From Ancylobacter koreensis (GTDB lineage: Bacteria; Pseudomonadota; Alphaproteobacteria; Rhizobiales; Xanthobacteraceae), in the NCBI RefSeq assembly GCF_023016525.1, contig NZ_JALKCG010000002.1, positions 1 to 64,000 of the forward strand: a stretch of DNA of 64,000 bases, read 5' to 3'. Below the pieces are notes generated by a model. The model did not search any database. It worked only from the letters and a program-made list of their open reading frames with translations, and had not been told where the DNA came from. This document shows positions 55,310 to 64,000 of the stretch, piece by piece. The translations under genes were made by a program, and so were the position numbers. The stretch's first letter is position 1. Each line of letters begins with the position of its first letter.

Positions 55310-56203
55310 ATGCGGGTGCGGTGCGTTCACAAGGGCGTCAGTGGCGGTCCGGCGCTGGCGGTTGCCGCTCTCGTGCTTGCGGGTCTCGCGCTCTGCCATA
55401 TCACCGGTCCGGCCGCCGCGCAGGAGCGCAAGAACGTTGCGGCGCGTGACCTGCCGCCCTCGGCGGTGGTGATCGACCAGGACGATCGCCTCTCCCGCGC
55501 CGACTTTGCCCGCGTCAACGGCCTGCCGCTCTCCGTGGTGAACGCCCGCTTCGGGGCGACCGGGCTGGTGCGCTGCGGCTCGGCCGTCGGCACCGGCCAA
55601 CTCGTCGGCGCCAGCAACGTGCTGGTCACGGCAGCCCATGTGCTCTTCGCTCCCGGCGGCAAGCCGCGCGGCGACGGCGGCGGCTGCACCTTCCAGATCG
55701 ATGCCGGCGGCCGCCGGCAGGTGGTGCCGATCGACGTCGAGGGCGTCGTGTGCGGTGCCCGCGAGCCCTATAACGAGCCGGCGGTGAAGGACTGGGCGGT
55801 GGTGCCGCTCGCCGGCGCGGTCATCGGCGCCAAGCCCTACATGCCGGCGAGGTCCATCGCCGTACCCTCCGACATCGTGCTCGGCGCGGCGGCCAAGTCC
55901 GGCGGCGTCGAGGCCTTCTCGCTGCAGAGCTGCCGTGCCCGCCAGGTCACCGCGCGGGCGCCGAGCGGCCTGCGCGAGGTCGCGCTCGACTGCGACGCCG
56001 AGGGCGGCGTTTCTGGCGCCGGGCTGCTGACGCCCGAGGGTGCGTTCGTCGGCGTCTATGTCGGCTTCCGCTCGGCGCATCCCGGCAAGGCCGGTCCCTA
56101 TTCGATGAGCCACTACAATTTCGGTGTCACCGCCGAGGGCACGCTGCGCGAGGCGATCGACGAGGTGGTGGGTCGCAACCGCTCGGCGAGCGTCGCGCCC
56201 TGA
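55310..56203 (+). CDS. Secreted trypsin-like serine protease
   Basis: A 297-residue exported protease-fold protein. Residues 15-38 form the signal peptide (ALAVAALVLAGLALCHITGPAAA). The catalytic triad can be read as His in LVTAAHVLF near 108, Asp in VKDWAVVPL near 159, and Ser in DAEGGVSGAGLL near 233. The serine motif is GGVSG rather than GDSGG, a deviation also seen in V8-like secreted proteases. Three pairs of cysteines could form disulfides. ATG at 55310. The substrate is unknown. Confidence 0.75.
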   Translation: MRVRCVHKGVSGGPALAVAALVLAGLALCHITGPAAAQERKNVAARDLPPSAVVIDQDDRLSRADFARVNGLPLSVVNARFGATGLVRCGSAVGTGQLVGASNVLVTAAHVLFAPGGKPRGDGGGCTFQIDAGGRRQVVPIDVEGVVCGAREPYNEPAVKDWAVVPLAGAVIGAKPYMPARSIAVPSDIVLGAAAKSGGVEAFSLQSCRARQVTARAPSGLREVALDCDAEGGVSGAGLLTPEGAFVGVYVGFRSAHPGKAGPYSMSHYNFGVTAEGTLREAIDEVVGRNRSASVAP

Positions 56204-56381
56204 GGGCAGGCGCGCCTGCGTGCGGATACGCATTGGCCGGCGTCCGAATGCGGCGTAGTCTCGATGCTGGCTCGCTTGCGTCGCATGTGAGCCATGCAGG
56301 CGCGTGAGTTGTATTGTTGTGCGGTGCGCATAGTTATGCTGCGCCGCAATAATTCAGGCGGCCCCATATCAGGCCTGCGCC

Positions 56382-57035
56382 ATGAACACGACCGCGAGTG
56401 CCTCCGTTCGCGAGGAGACCGCTTCTTCCGCCCCCGCCGCGCATCCTGCGCATGAGCGGCTGGAAGGCCACATCCGCAAGCTCATCCCCGCCGAGCGCCA
56501 GCTCATTCTCGATCATCTGCTGCGGCTCGATCCGCTGAGCCGCTTCATGCGCTTCGGCGGCGTCGTGTCCGACAGCGCGCTGTCGCGTCACGCCACCCGC
56601 GTCGTCTCGAACGAGGTGAGCGCGCTCGGCTATTTCGTCGATGGCGAGCTGCGCGCGGTGGCCGAGCTGCACCCGCTCAACCCGCGCCCCGGCAAGCCCG
56701 CCGCCGCCGAAGCCGCCTTCAGCGTGGAAAGGCCATGGCAGGGCAGGGGCGTCGGCTCGGCGCTGATGCGCCATCTCGTGCTGCTGGCGCAGAATCGCGG
56801 CATCGAGGAATTGCAGGTCGTGTTCCTGCCGAATAATGGCCCGATGAAGAACCTCGCCGTGCACAGCGCCGCCGAGCTGAAGCTCGACGACGAGGAGGTG
56901 GTCGGCCGCATGCGCGCCCCGCGCGCGACGCCCTTCTCGCAGGCGCGCGAGTTCCTCGGCGATGTCTTCGCCGTGTTCTCCTCCGCCTTCGACATGCAGG
57001 AGCGGATGCTGCCGCCGAACCTGCGCGGGAACTGA
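56382..57035 (+). CDS. GNAT family N-acetyltransferase
   Basis: A 217-residue protein. The acetyl-CoA loop is in RPWQGRGVGSALMRHLVLLA (about residues 118-137), after a beta-strand AAEAAFSVE, and LQVVFLPNNGPMKNLAVHSAAEL completes the GNAT fold. The N-terminal 40 residues (GHIRKLIPAERQLILDHLLRLDPLSRFMRFGG) match a family near Pat-like and uncharacterised stress-related members. The substrate is unknown. ATG at 56382 lies only after a long upstream gap, and no partner gene is seen. Confidence 0.82.
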   Translation: MNTTASASVREETASSAPAAHPAHERLEGHIRKLIPAERQLILDHLLRLDPLSRFMRFGGVVSDSALSRHATRVVSNEVSALGYFVDGELRAVAELHPLNPRPGKPAAAEAAFSVERPWQGRGVGSALMRHLVLLAQNRGIEELQVVFLPNNGPMKNLAVHSAAELKLDDEEVVGRMRAPRATPFSQAREFLGDVFAVFSSAFDMQERMLPPNLRGN

Positions 57036-57141
57036 TGCCGCGCCGCCATTGGCGCCCCACGCCTCGGTCGGGACGCCTTGACTTGGCCTTTATCGGGCAC
57101 GAGACAGGAAGGGCGTTTGGCTCGAATCCGCCCCCTTCAGG

Positions 57142-59676
57142 ATGACCTTCATTTCCCTCGTCACCGATAGGACCATCGGCGAAGGTCGCGGCGCGCCCCG
57201 CCCGCGTTCCGGCCTGTCTTCCCGGTCGGCGCCACGTGGCGTCCGGGCGCTCGTCGCGGCCTTCCTCCTCGCTCTGTTCGCCCTCACCACGGGCGGGGCG
57301 GCGCGCGCCCAGACCGGCGCGGTGCCGCCCGAGCAGTTGCAGGTGCAGGAGAAGCTGGAAGGCCAGCGCGCCGTCGTCGACAGCGTGGAAGCGGGGCTGG
57401 GGCGCGAGGGCCTGCGTTCCACCGATCTCGACGAACTGCGCGGCCGCCTCGACCCGGTGCGCGACAGCCTCACCACGGCCATCGCCACGCTGGAGCCGCT
57501 GCTCGCCAATTTCAATCACCGCGTGAAGGAGATAGGTCCCAAGCCGGCGGCGGACGCGCCGCCCGAGGACGCCTCGATCACCTCCGAGCGCGACGGGCTG
57601 ACCGCGCGGGCGAGCGAGCTCGATGCGGTGCTCAAGCAGGCCAAGCTGCTGAAGGTGCGGGCCGACCAGCTTTCCGACCGCATCACCAGCCGCCGCCGGG
57701 CGCTGTTCACCGACCAGCTTCTGGCGCGCTCCTACAGCGCCCTCGACCCGGCGCTGTGGGTGTCGGCGGCCGCCGCCGTGCCGGTGGAGTTGCGCGGCAT
57801 CAGCTATCTCCTGAGCGACTGGGCCGCCTACGCCAATGCCCGCATGTCGGTGTGGGGACAGGCCGGCGTCGCCTTCGGTGGGCTGCTGATCGTCGCGCTG
57901 GTTGTCGCGGCTCAAAACATGTTTGCCCGGCCGCTGCGGCGGGCCGAGCTCGGCGAGAACGGCGAGCCGTTGCCCCGCCTCAAGGCCTGCCTGCTGTCGG
58001 CGCTGGTGGCGCTGCTGCGCATGGCGGCGGCGCCGGTCGCCGCCTTCGCGGTGCTGGCGCTGCTCAACGCCTTCGACCTGCTGCCCGAGCGGGTGAACGA
58101 AATCGCGCAGGGCGTGCTGCTCGGCATCGGCATCGTCGCCGTCGGTCGCGGCCTGCTGGCGGGCGCGCTGGCGCCCGGCGAGCCGCAGCGCCGCGTGGTG
58201 CCCATCTCCGAGGAGATGGCCGCGTTGATCTACAACAGCGCCGCCAACGGCCTGTGGATTCTCGGCGCTGCGGCGGTGCTCGGGTCGCTGCACCGTGCGC
58301 TGGTGGCGCCGGTGCCGCTCACCGTGGCGACCAGCGCGGCGATGTCCATCGCCCTCGTTCTGGTCGCGGCCCGCAGCATGCGCGCCCTCTCCGCGCTCAC
58401 CGGCGATGCCGACGATGGCGAAGCGGGCGTGGGCCGGGAGCCCGCAAAGGCGGCGGGCGAGGGCGCCCGCAGCTCGACGCTGCAATGGGTCAAGTTCCCG
58501 TTGTGGGTGCTGAACACCGCCATCGTGGCGTCGCTGGTCGGCGGCTATGTCAGCTTCGCCGCCTTCCTGTCGTCCCGCGCGCTCGTCGCGGTGGTGATGG
58601 CGGGCACGCTCTATCTCGTTCTGGCGCTGATCAATGCCCTGTTCATCGACGCCATCGCGACAGGGACGCGGGCGCGCCACGTCTCCAAGACCCTCGGCGT
58701 GCGGCCGGCGAGCCTTGAGCTGCTCTCCGTGCTGATCGCCGGCGTGCTGAAGGCGGTGGCGATCATCGTCATCATCGTGGTCGTGGTCGGCACTTTCGGC
58801 ACCTCGACGGCGGATCTGCGCGACCTGCTCAGCCGCGTCACCTTTGGCTTCACCATCGGCAATTCCACCGTCGCCATCGGCGACATTCTGAGCGCGGTGC
58901 TGTTCCTCGTGCTCGGCATCGTGGTGGCGCGCGCGGTGCAGCGCTGGTTCGCGGTGGCCATCCTGCCCAAGACCGCCCTCGATCAGGGGCTGCAGAATTC
59001 CATCGCCACCATCATCGGCTATATCGGCTCCATCGCCGTCATCGCCATGGCGATGGGCCAGCTCGGCCTCAACCTCGAAAACATCGCCCTCGTCGCCGGT
59101 GCGCTCTCGGTCGGTATCGGTTTCGGCCTGCAATCCATCGTGTCGAACTTCGTTTCAGGCCTGATTCTGCTGGCGGAGCGGCCGATCCGCGTGGGCGACA
59201 CCATCTCGGTGAAGGGCGAGGAAGGCTATGTGCGCCGCATCAGCGTGCGCGCCACCGAGATCGAGACCTTTGACCGCGCGGCGGTGCTGATTCCCAACTC
59301 CGACCTCATCACCGGCATGGTGAAGAACTTCACCCATGCCAACACGACCGGCCGCGTCATCGTGGCGGTCAATGTCGCCTATGACGCCGACGCGGACGAG
59401 GTGCGCGACATATTGATAGGCTGCGCCTGCGATCACCCGCAGGTGCTGCGCTCGCCGCCGCCGCGCGTGTTCCTCATCGGCTTCGGCGACAGCTATCTCA
59501 AATTCGAGCTGCGCTGCGTGGTGGCCAATGTCGATTACGCCCTCACCGTGAAGAGTGACCTGCATTTCGCGGTGCTCGACCGGATGAAGGCGGCAAAGAT
59601 CGGCATTCCCTACACGCCGTGGAGCATCTATCGCGGCGGCCGGATCGGCGAGGCCGAAGCCGGCGGCGACGGCTAG
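57142..59676 (+). CDS. DUF3772-containing MscS family mechanosensitive channel
   Basis: An 844-residue inner-membrane channel. A signal-like hydrophobic stretch at 30-55 precedes a periplasmic coiled-coil-like DUF3772 region (about 60-260). Several membrane helices follow (about 235-255, 285-310, 330-350, 365-395, 440-500, 530-580, 600-640). The MscS pore helix is in GALSVGIGFGLQSIVSNFVSGLILL with LLAERPIRVGDTISV following (about 653-690). The C-terminal cytoplasmic cage resembles MscS beta and alpha-beta domains. It should release solutes upon hypo-osmotic shock. The ATG at 57142 gives a long N-terminus; ATG at 57236 is out of frame. Confidence 0.9.
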   Translation: MTFISLVTDRTIGEGRGAPRPRSGLSSRSAPRGVRALVAAFLLALFALTTGGAARAQTGAVPPEQLQVQEKLEGQRAVVDSVEAGLGREGLRSTDLDELRGRLDPVRDSLTTAIATLEPLLANFNHRVKEIGPKPAADAPPEDASITSERDGLTARASELDAVLKQAKLLKVRADQLSDRITSRRRALFTDQLLARSYSALDPALWVSAAAAVPVELRGISYLLSDWAAYANARMSVWGQAGVAFGGLLIVALVVAAQNMFARPLRRAELGENGEPLPRLKACLLSALVALLRMAAAPVAAFAVLALLNAFDLLPERVNEIAQGVLLGIGIVAVGRGLLAGALAPGEPQRRVVPISEEMAALIYNSAANGLWILGAAAVLGSLHRALVAPVPLTVATSAAMSIALVLVAARSMRALSALTGDADDGEAGVGREPAKAAGEGARSSTLQWVKFPLWVLNTAIVASLVGGYVSFAAFLSSRALVAVVMAGTLYLVLALINALFIDAIATGTRARHVSKTLGVRPASLELLSVLIAGVLKAVAIIVIIVVVVGTFGTSTADLRDLLSRVTFGFTIGNSTVAIGDILSAVLFLVLGIVVARAVQRWFAVAILPKTALDQGLQNSIATIIGYIGSIAVIAMAMGQLGLNLENIALVAGALSVGIGFGLQSIVSNFVSGLILLAERPIRVGDTISVKGEEGYVRRISVRATEIETFDRAAVLIPNSDLITGMVKNFTHANTTGRVIVAVNVAYDADADEVRDILIGCACDHPQVLRSPPPRVFLIGFGDSYLKFELRCVVANVDYALTVKSDLHFAVLDRMKAAKIGIPYTPWSIYRGGRIGEAEAGGDG

Positions 59677-59729
59677 CCGGCTGCCTTCGTCATGTGCTGT
59701 CCCGCCGACCCCCCATTCGAGAGAACCTC

Positions 59730-60359
59730 ATGTCCCGTCCTCCGCTGAAGCGCTTCGCCGGACTTCTGATGCTGCCGCTTCTGCTGGCGGCCTGCGCCGC
59801 CGGGCCGACCGTGACGCCGGTGGACGAGACCTTCTACGCCAACATCGCCAAGGGCGGGGCGCTCGATCCGCAGGCCGCGGCCTCGCTCATCAGCGACTAC
59901 CGGCGCGGGCGCGGGCTGCCGGAAGTCACCATCGACCCCGTGCTGATGACGGTGGCCGAGCGGCAGGCTCGCGCCATGGCGGCGGCCGACCAGCTCTCGC
60001 ACAATATCGGCGGACGCGGGCTGACCACGCGCCTCAAGGCGGCCGGCTTCAACGGGCTGCGGGCGGCGGAGAATGTCGGCGCCGGCTACCACACGCTGGC
60101 CGAGGCGTTTTCCGGCTGGCGGGATTCGCCCTCGCACAACAAGAACATGCTGCTGCCGGGGGCCACCCGGCTCGGCATCGCCGCCGTGCGCTCGCCGCGC
60201 AGCAAATACGGCGTCTACTGGGCCATGGTCATCGCGGTACCGGACGCGAAAGCGGAAGCCGCCGCGGCGGCGCCCGCCGCTTCGCCGGCGGCTTCCCCGG
60301 CCGCTTCCGCAGGCGGCACGCAGCTCATGATCAACGGCGCGCCGGTACCGGCGCAGTAG
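59730..60359 (+). CDS. CAP-domain (SCP/PR1-like) lipoprotein
   Basis: A 209-residue lipoprotein. MLPLLLAAC gives a lipobox with Cys-22. Residues 45-165 are a CAP domain: LISDYRRGRGLPEVTIDPVL, QLSHNIGGRGLTTRL with a potential metal histidine, AENVGAGYHTLAEAFSGW and SPSHNKNMLLPGATRLGIA. The C-terminal 45 residues are an Ala/Pro/Ser-rich tail. Bacterial CAP proteins are of mixed function, including envelope roles. It follows the MscS gene by 53 bases and may share its transcript. Confidence 0.85.
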   Translation: MSRPPLKRFAGLLMLPLLLAACAAGPTVTPVDETFYANIAKGGALDPQAAASLISDYRRGRGLPEVTIDPVLMTVAERQARAMAAADQLSHNIGGRGLTTRLKAAGFNGLRAAENVGAGYHTLAEAFSGWRDSPSHNKNMLLPGATRLGIAAVRSPRSKYGVYWAMVIAVPDAKAEAAAAAPAASPAASPAASAGGTQLMINGAPVPAQ

Positions 60360-60383
60360 CCACCGGGATCGGCGATACCGCAC

Positions 60384-61511
<1,128 letters not shown>

Positions 61512-61590
61512 GTCTGTGATCCTGTTGGCCGGCGCGGGCGGGAAATGCCCGGAGGCGGGAGGGGACGGTCCCGCCGCTACGCGGGCCGCG

Positions 61591-63033
61591 TCACTGCGGC
61601 GGAGGCGGCGGGATGAGGGGATAGGTAGGCGCGGGAGCCGGCTTCGGCAACGGCGTGGAGGCAGCAGGCTTGGCGGCGGGTTTGGGAGCCGGCTTGGGCG
61701 CCGCCGAGGCCTGGCTCGCGGGTTTCGCGGCCGGCTTGGCCGCCGGCTTCGGCGCGGGCTTGGGCGCGGGTTTGGCGGCGGGCGCGGCATCTCCGTCGGC
61801 GGGTTCGCCGACCGGCGCGGTGGTGTCGATCACCGCCGTGGTCGGGCCCTTCTTCTTGGCGGCGGCCTTGTCCTTGGCGGGCGCCGGCTTCTTCTTCTCC
61901 GGCGGCGGGGGATAGGCGGCCGCCAGCGCCTCGGCGCTCGGCACCGGGCCGACCCAGACTTCGACGGGCGGCATGGAGGGCGGCAGCTTCTGCAGCAGGC
62001 TGGCGCCCGTCACGTTCTCGCCGAGCCCGGACATTCCGGCGGCGACATAACCCGAAGCGGTCGAGGGCGAATCATCATCCTCCGAGGCGGTGTTCTGGCG
62101 CTTGCCGCCGCACACCTGCGCGCGCATGTCGGCCGGCGGGCCGCCCTCGTTGCGCAGCGATTCCACGGTCGGCGCCACCGCGCCGAAGATATGCCAGGAA
62201 TGCTGGAAGCCGCGCTCCAGCAGCAGGGCGGCCTGCTCGGTGCGCTCGCGCCCCGAGCCGGTGCCGAGCACGACCGCGAGCAGGTGGCGGTCGCCGCGCG
62301 TGGCGCTGGCCACCAGGTTGAAGCCCGAGGCGCAGATGAAGCCGGTCTTCATGCCGTCGGCGCCGGGATAGCGGTCGATCAGCTTGTTGTAGCTGCGGAT
62401 CACCGCCGGGCCGAGCTTGATGGAGGGGATGCGGAACAGGTCCGCCTGCTCGGGGAAGTCGAGGAAGATGTGACGCGCCAGCACGGCAAGGTCGCGGGCG
62501 GTCGAGATGTTGTCGGGGTCCGGCAGGCCGTTGGGATTGGCGAAGTGCGAGCCCGTCATGCCGAGCTCGGCGGCGGTCTGGTTCATCTCCGCGACGAAGG
62601 CGGGAAGCGAGCCGCCGACGCCCTCTGCGAGCACGACGGCCATGTCGTTGGCCGACTTCACCAGCATCATCTTCAGCGCGTTGTCGACGGTGAGCTGGGT
62701 GCCGACCTTGAAGCCCATCTTTGAGGGCTTCTGTGCCGCCGCATTGGCGGAGACGGAGATCAGCGTCTCCGGCGTGATGCGACCCGAGCGGATGGCCTTG
62801 AAGGTGACATAGGCCGTCATCAGCTTGGTGATGGACGCGGGGTACCACGGCTTGGTGGCGTCATCCGCCAGCAGGACCTTGCCGCTCTCGACCTCGATCA
62901 CCAGCGCGGGCGTCGCATGGGCGGTGGCCGGCAGCAGGACGGGCGCCAGCAGGACGGGGGCCAGCAGGACGCTCGCGGCCAGCCCGGCGGCGAGCCGGGC
63001 GAAGCGGGCGTGGAGAATGGAGAGGTCAATCAC
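61591..63033 (-). CDS. D-alanyl-D-alanine carboxypeptidase (S11, DacA-like)
   Basis: A 480-residue penicillin-binding protein. The signal peptide has a hydrophobic core at about 12-36 (AAGLAASVLLAPVLLAPVLLP), with cleavage after ATAHA. The catalytic motifs are SxxK in YPASITKLMTAY near residue 65, SxN in LVKSANDMAVVLAEG near 120, and KTG in ADGMKTGFICASGF near 225. The last 130 residues are an unusual Ala/Lys/Pro-rich tail (repeats of KPAPKPAAK) in place of a typical membrane-anchor helix. The start is taken as GTG at 63033, since the ATG at 63123 would put 30 hydrophilic residues before the signal core. Confidence 0.88.
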   Translation of the reverse strand: MIDLSILHARFARLAAGLAASVLLAPVLLAPVLLPATAHATPALVIEVESGKVLLADDATKPWYPASITKLMTAYVTFKAIRSGRITPETLISVSANAAAQKPSKMGFKVGTQLTVDNALKMMLVKSANDMAVVLAEGVGGSLPAFVAEMNQTAAELGMTGSHFANPNGLPDPDNISTARDLAVLARHIFLDFPEQADLFRIPSIKLGPAVIRSYNKLIDRYPGADGMKTGFICASGFNLVASATRGDRHLLAVVLGTGSGRERTEQAALLLERGFQHSWHIFGAVAPTVESLRNEGGPPADMRAQVCGGKRQNTASEDDDSPSTASGYVAAGMSGLGENVTGASLLQKLPPSMPPVEVWVGPVPSAEALAAAYPPPPEKKKPAPAKDKAAAKKKGPTTAVIDTTAPVGEPADGDAAPAAKPAPKPAPKPAAKPAAKPASQASAAPKPAPKPAAKPAASTPLPKPAPAPTYPLIPPPPPQ

Positions 63034-63244
63034 GCTTCGGACATCCGTTTCCAGCAGGGGCCGGCGGCGGGGCGGCCCACCGCCTTCTGAATAACCCGAA
63101 CCCTTCGGCGGTGCAAAAGGCATGGGGCGGCAGCGTGTTCACAGGGGCGCTAGCGGCGGGGACGGGGGCCCCGCGCCGACGGGCGGCGCCGGGCCCGTTC
63201 GCACTGCTACAACGCCTTCATGAAATTGGATTTAAGATTGAAGC

Positions 63245-63679
63245 ATGAGTGATTCGATCCGTCGCCTGCACGCCGCCGTGATCGCCACGCGGAAGGGACA
63301 GAACCCTTCCCCGCGCACCGAGCGGCTGTTCCGCAAGGGGCGCGCGACCATCGCCAAGAAGGTCGCCGAGGAGGCGGTCGAGGTGGCGCTGGACGGGGTG
63401 ATGGGCGACCGGGCGGCGACGGTGCGCGAGAGCGCCGATCTCGTCTACAACCTCGTCGTGCTGTGGGCCGAGCTCGGCATCGCGCCGGACGACGTCTGGG
63501 CCGAGATGGACCGGCGCGAGCGCCTGCTCGGCATCGCCGAGAAGCTGCCCAAGCGGCAGCTGCGGCCGGCCCGCGACGGCGTTCCGGATGCCCATTCCCG
63601 CCAGGCGCCGGCGCTGCTATGGGACATCGCCGACGGCGCCGAGGAGCCCTCCGGGCGGGTCGGCCGCCGCCGTCGCTAG
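63245..63679 (+). CDS. Phosphoribosyl-ATP pyrophosphatase-like protein (HisE family)
   Basis: A 144-residue protein of the MazG-like superfamily. The nucleotide-pyrophosphatase helices are seen in ARGRATIAKKVAEEAVEVALDGVMGDR (as KVAEEAVEVAL near residue 42) and RESADLVYNLVVLWAELGI near 65-83, matching HisE helices with an EExxE-type metal site. HisE normally has YHLLVLL at the latter site. The C-terminal 45 residues are an extension absent from typical 107-residue HisE. It is not near other his genes in this window. Whether it acts in histidine synthesis is uncertain. Confidence 0.72.
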   Translation: MSDSIRRLHAAVIATRKGQNPSPRTERLFRKGRATIAKKVAEEAVEVALDGVMGDRAATVRESADLVYNLVVLWAELGIAPDDVWAEMDRRERLLGIAEKLPKRQLRPARDGVPDAHSRQAPALLWDIADGAEEPSGRVGRRRR

Positions 63680-63738
63680 CGCGCGGCGCCTCTTTCTCGC
63701 CCGGCAGCCGCCGGACCTTCGAGCCTCGGCAGGACCTG

Positions 63739-64000
63739 ATGCTGCGCCGTCTCTACCAATGGGTGATCGACCTCGCCGAGCGCCGCTCCGCGCCCTGGGC
63801 GCTGGCCGCCGTGTCCTTCGCGGAAAGCTCCTTCTTCCCGGTGCCGCCCGACGTCATGCTGGTGCCGATGTGCCTCGCGCGCCCGTCGCGGGCCTGGTGG
63901 TATGCGGGCGTGTGCACGCTCGCCTCGGTGGTCGGCGGCCTGTTCGGCTACGCCATCGGCGCGCTGCTCTATGAATCGCTCGGCCTGTTCCTGATCCAGC
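63739..64000 (+). CDS. YqaA/DedA family membrane protein, truncated by the window end
   Basis: The first 87 residues are seen. MLRRLYQWVIDLAERRSAPW precedes AVSFAESSFFPVPPDVMLVPM, a DedA/SNARE-associated core with a re-entrant loop containing the acidic and proline residues, and a membrane segment with VVGGLFGYAIGALLYE. The family belongs to the DedA flippase-related group; small YqaA members have unknown function. The rest lies past the window. Confidence 0.8.
   Translation, partial: MLRRLYQWVIDLAERRSAPWALAAVSFAESSFFPVPPDVMLVPMCLARPSRAWWYAGVCTLASVVGGLFGYAIGALLYESLGLFLIQ

Overview
The window is chromosomal DNA from a high-GC alphaproteobacterium. The sdhCDAB order, the mdh/sucA/sucB/lpd block, ZapE, GluQ and DUF1003/DUF2161 neighbours, and several protein sequences look like Hyphomicrobiales, perhaps the Xanthobacteraceae; the family-level placement is an inference. 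Genes are dense on both strands. No rRNA, tRNA, CRISPR array, prophage or insertion sequence was recognised.

Left end (1-10.4 kb): surface polysaccharide genes with patches of lower GC. They are a probably broken FrhB-like gene, a GT4 glycosyltransferase, a polyprenyl-phosphate sugar-1-phosphate transferase, a polysaccharide pyruvyl transferase and a UDP-glucuronate 4-epimerase. A UDP-glucose dehydrogenase further on makes the epimerase substrate. A run of 15 G lies between two of these genes. Among them sits a homodimeric 2-oxoacid dehydrogenase E1 (MdeB-like) divergent from an Lrp-type regulator.

10.8-24.6 kb: a compact catecholate siderophore locus. A binding protein, a secreted beta-propeller, isochorismate synthase (EntC), DHB-AMP ligase (EntE), isochorismatase, a free-standing aryl carrier protein, an EntF-like NRPS (C-A-T-TE, adenylation code reading as serine) and EntA run on the plus strand. 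An Fe-siderophore ABC ATPase and permease converge on them, and an IroE/Fes-like esterase diverges from the permease. Together these would make DHB, couple it to serine, cyclise the product, import the ferric complex and hydrolyse it. The EntB function is split into two genes. No MbtH protein, outer-membrane receptor, exporter or phosphopantetheinyl transferase is present in the window.

24.6-43.6 kb: housekeeping and envelope genes: DsbB, an HNH protein, an M23 peptidase with a carboxylesterase, a PHB-depolymerase-like esterase, sdhCDAB, GluQ, a spermidine-synthase-like protein, a DUF2161 protein that appears to start at CTG, an AEC transporter, a decayed second dsbB next to a DUF5993 gene, a collagen-like lipoprotein, PriA, XerC and a VOC protein.

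43.7-53.8 kb: 2-oxoglutarate dehydrogenase and malate dehydrogenase genes on the minus strand (mdh, sucA, sucB, lpdA). A lactate permease is inserted in the opposite direction between sucB and lpdA, and sucCD are absent from the usual place. Then follow DUF1003, ZapE, a trypsin-like protease, a GNAT enzyme, a DUF3772-MscS channel, a CAP-domain lipoprotein, a CobW GTPase, a D,D-carboxypeptidase, a HisE-like protein and the start of a YqaA/DedA-family protein cut by the window end. Two families of dispersed palindromic repeats lie in the intergenic gaps from 33.9 to 47.3 kb.
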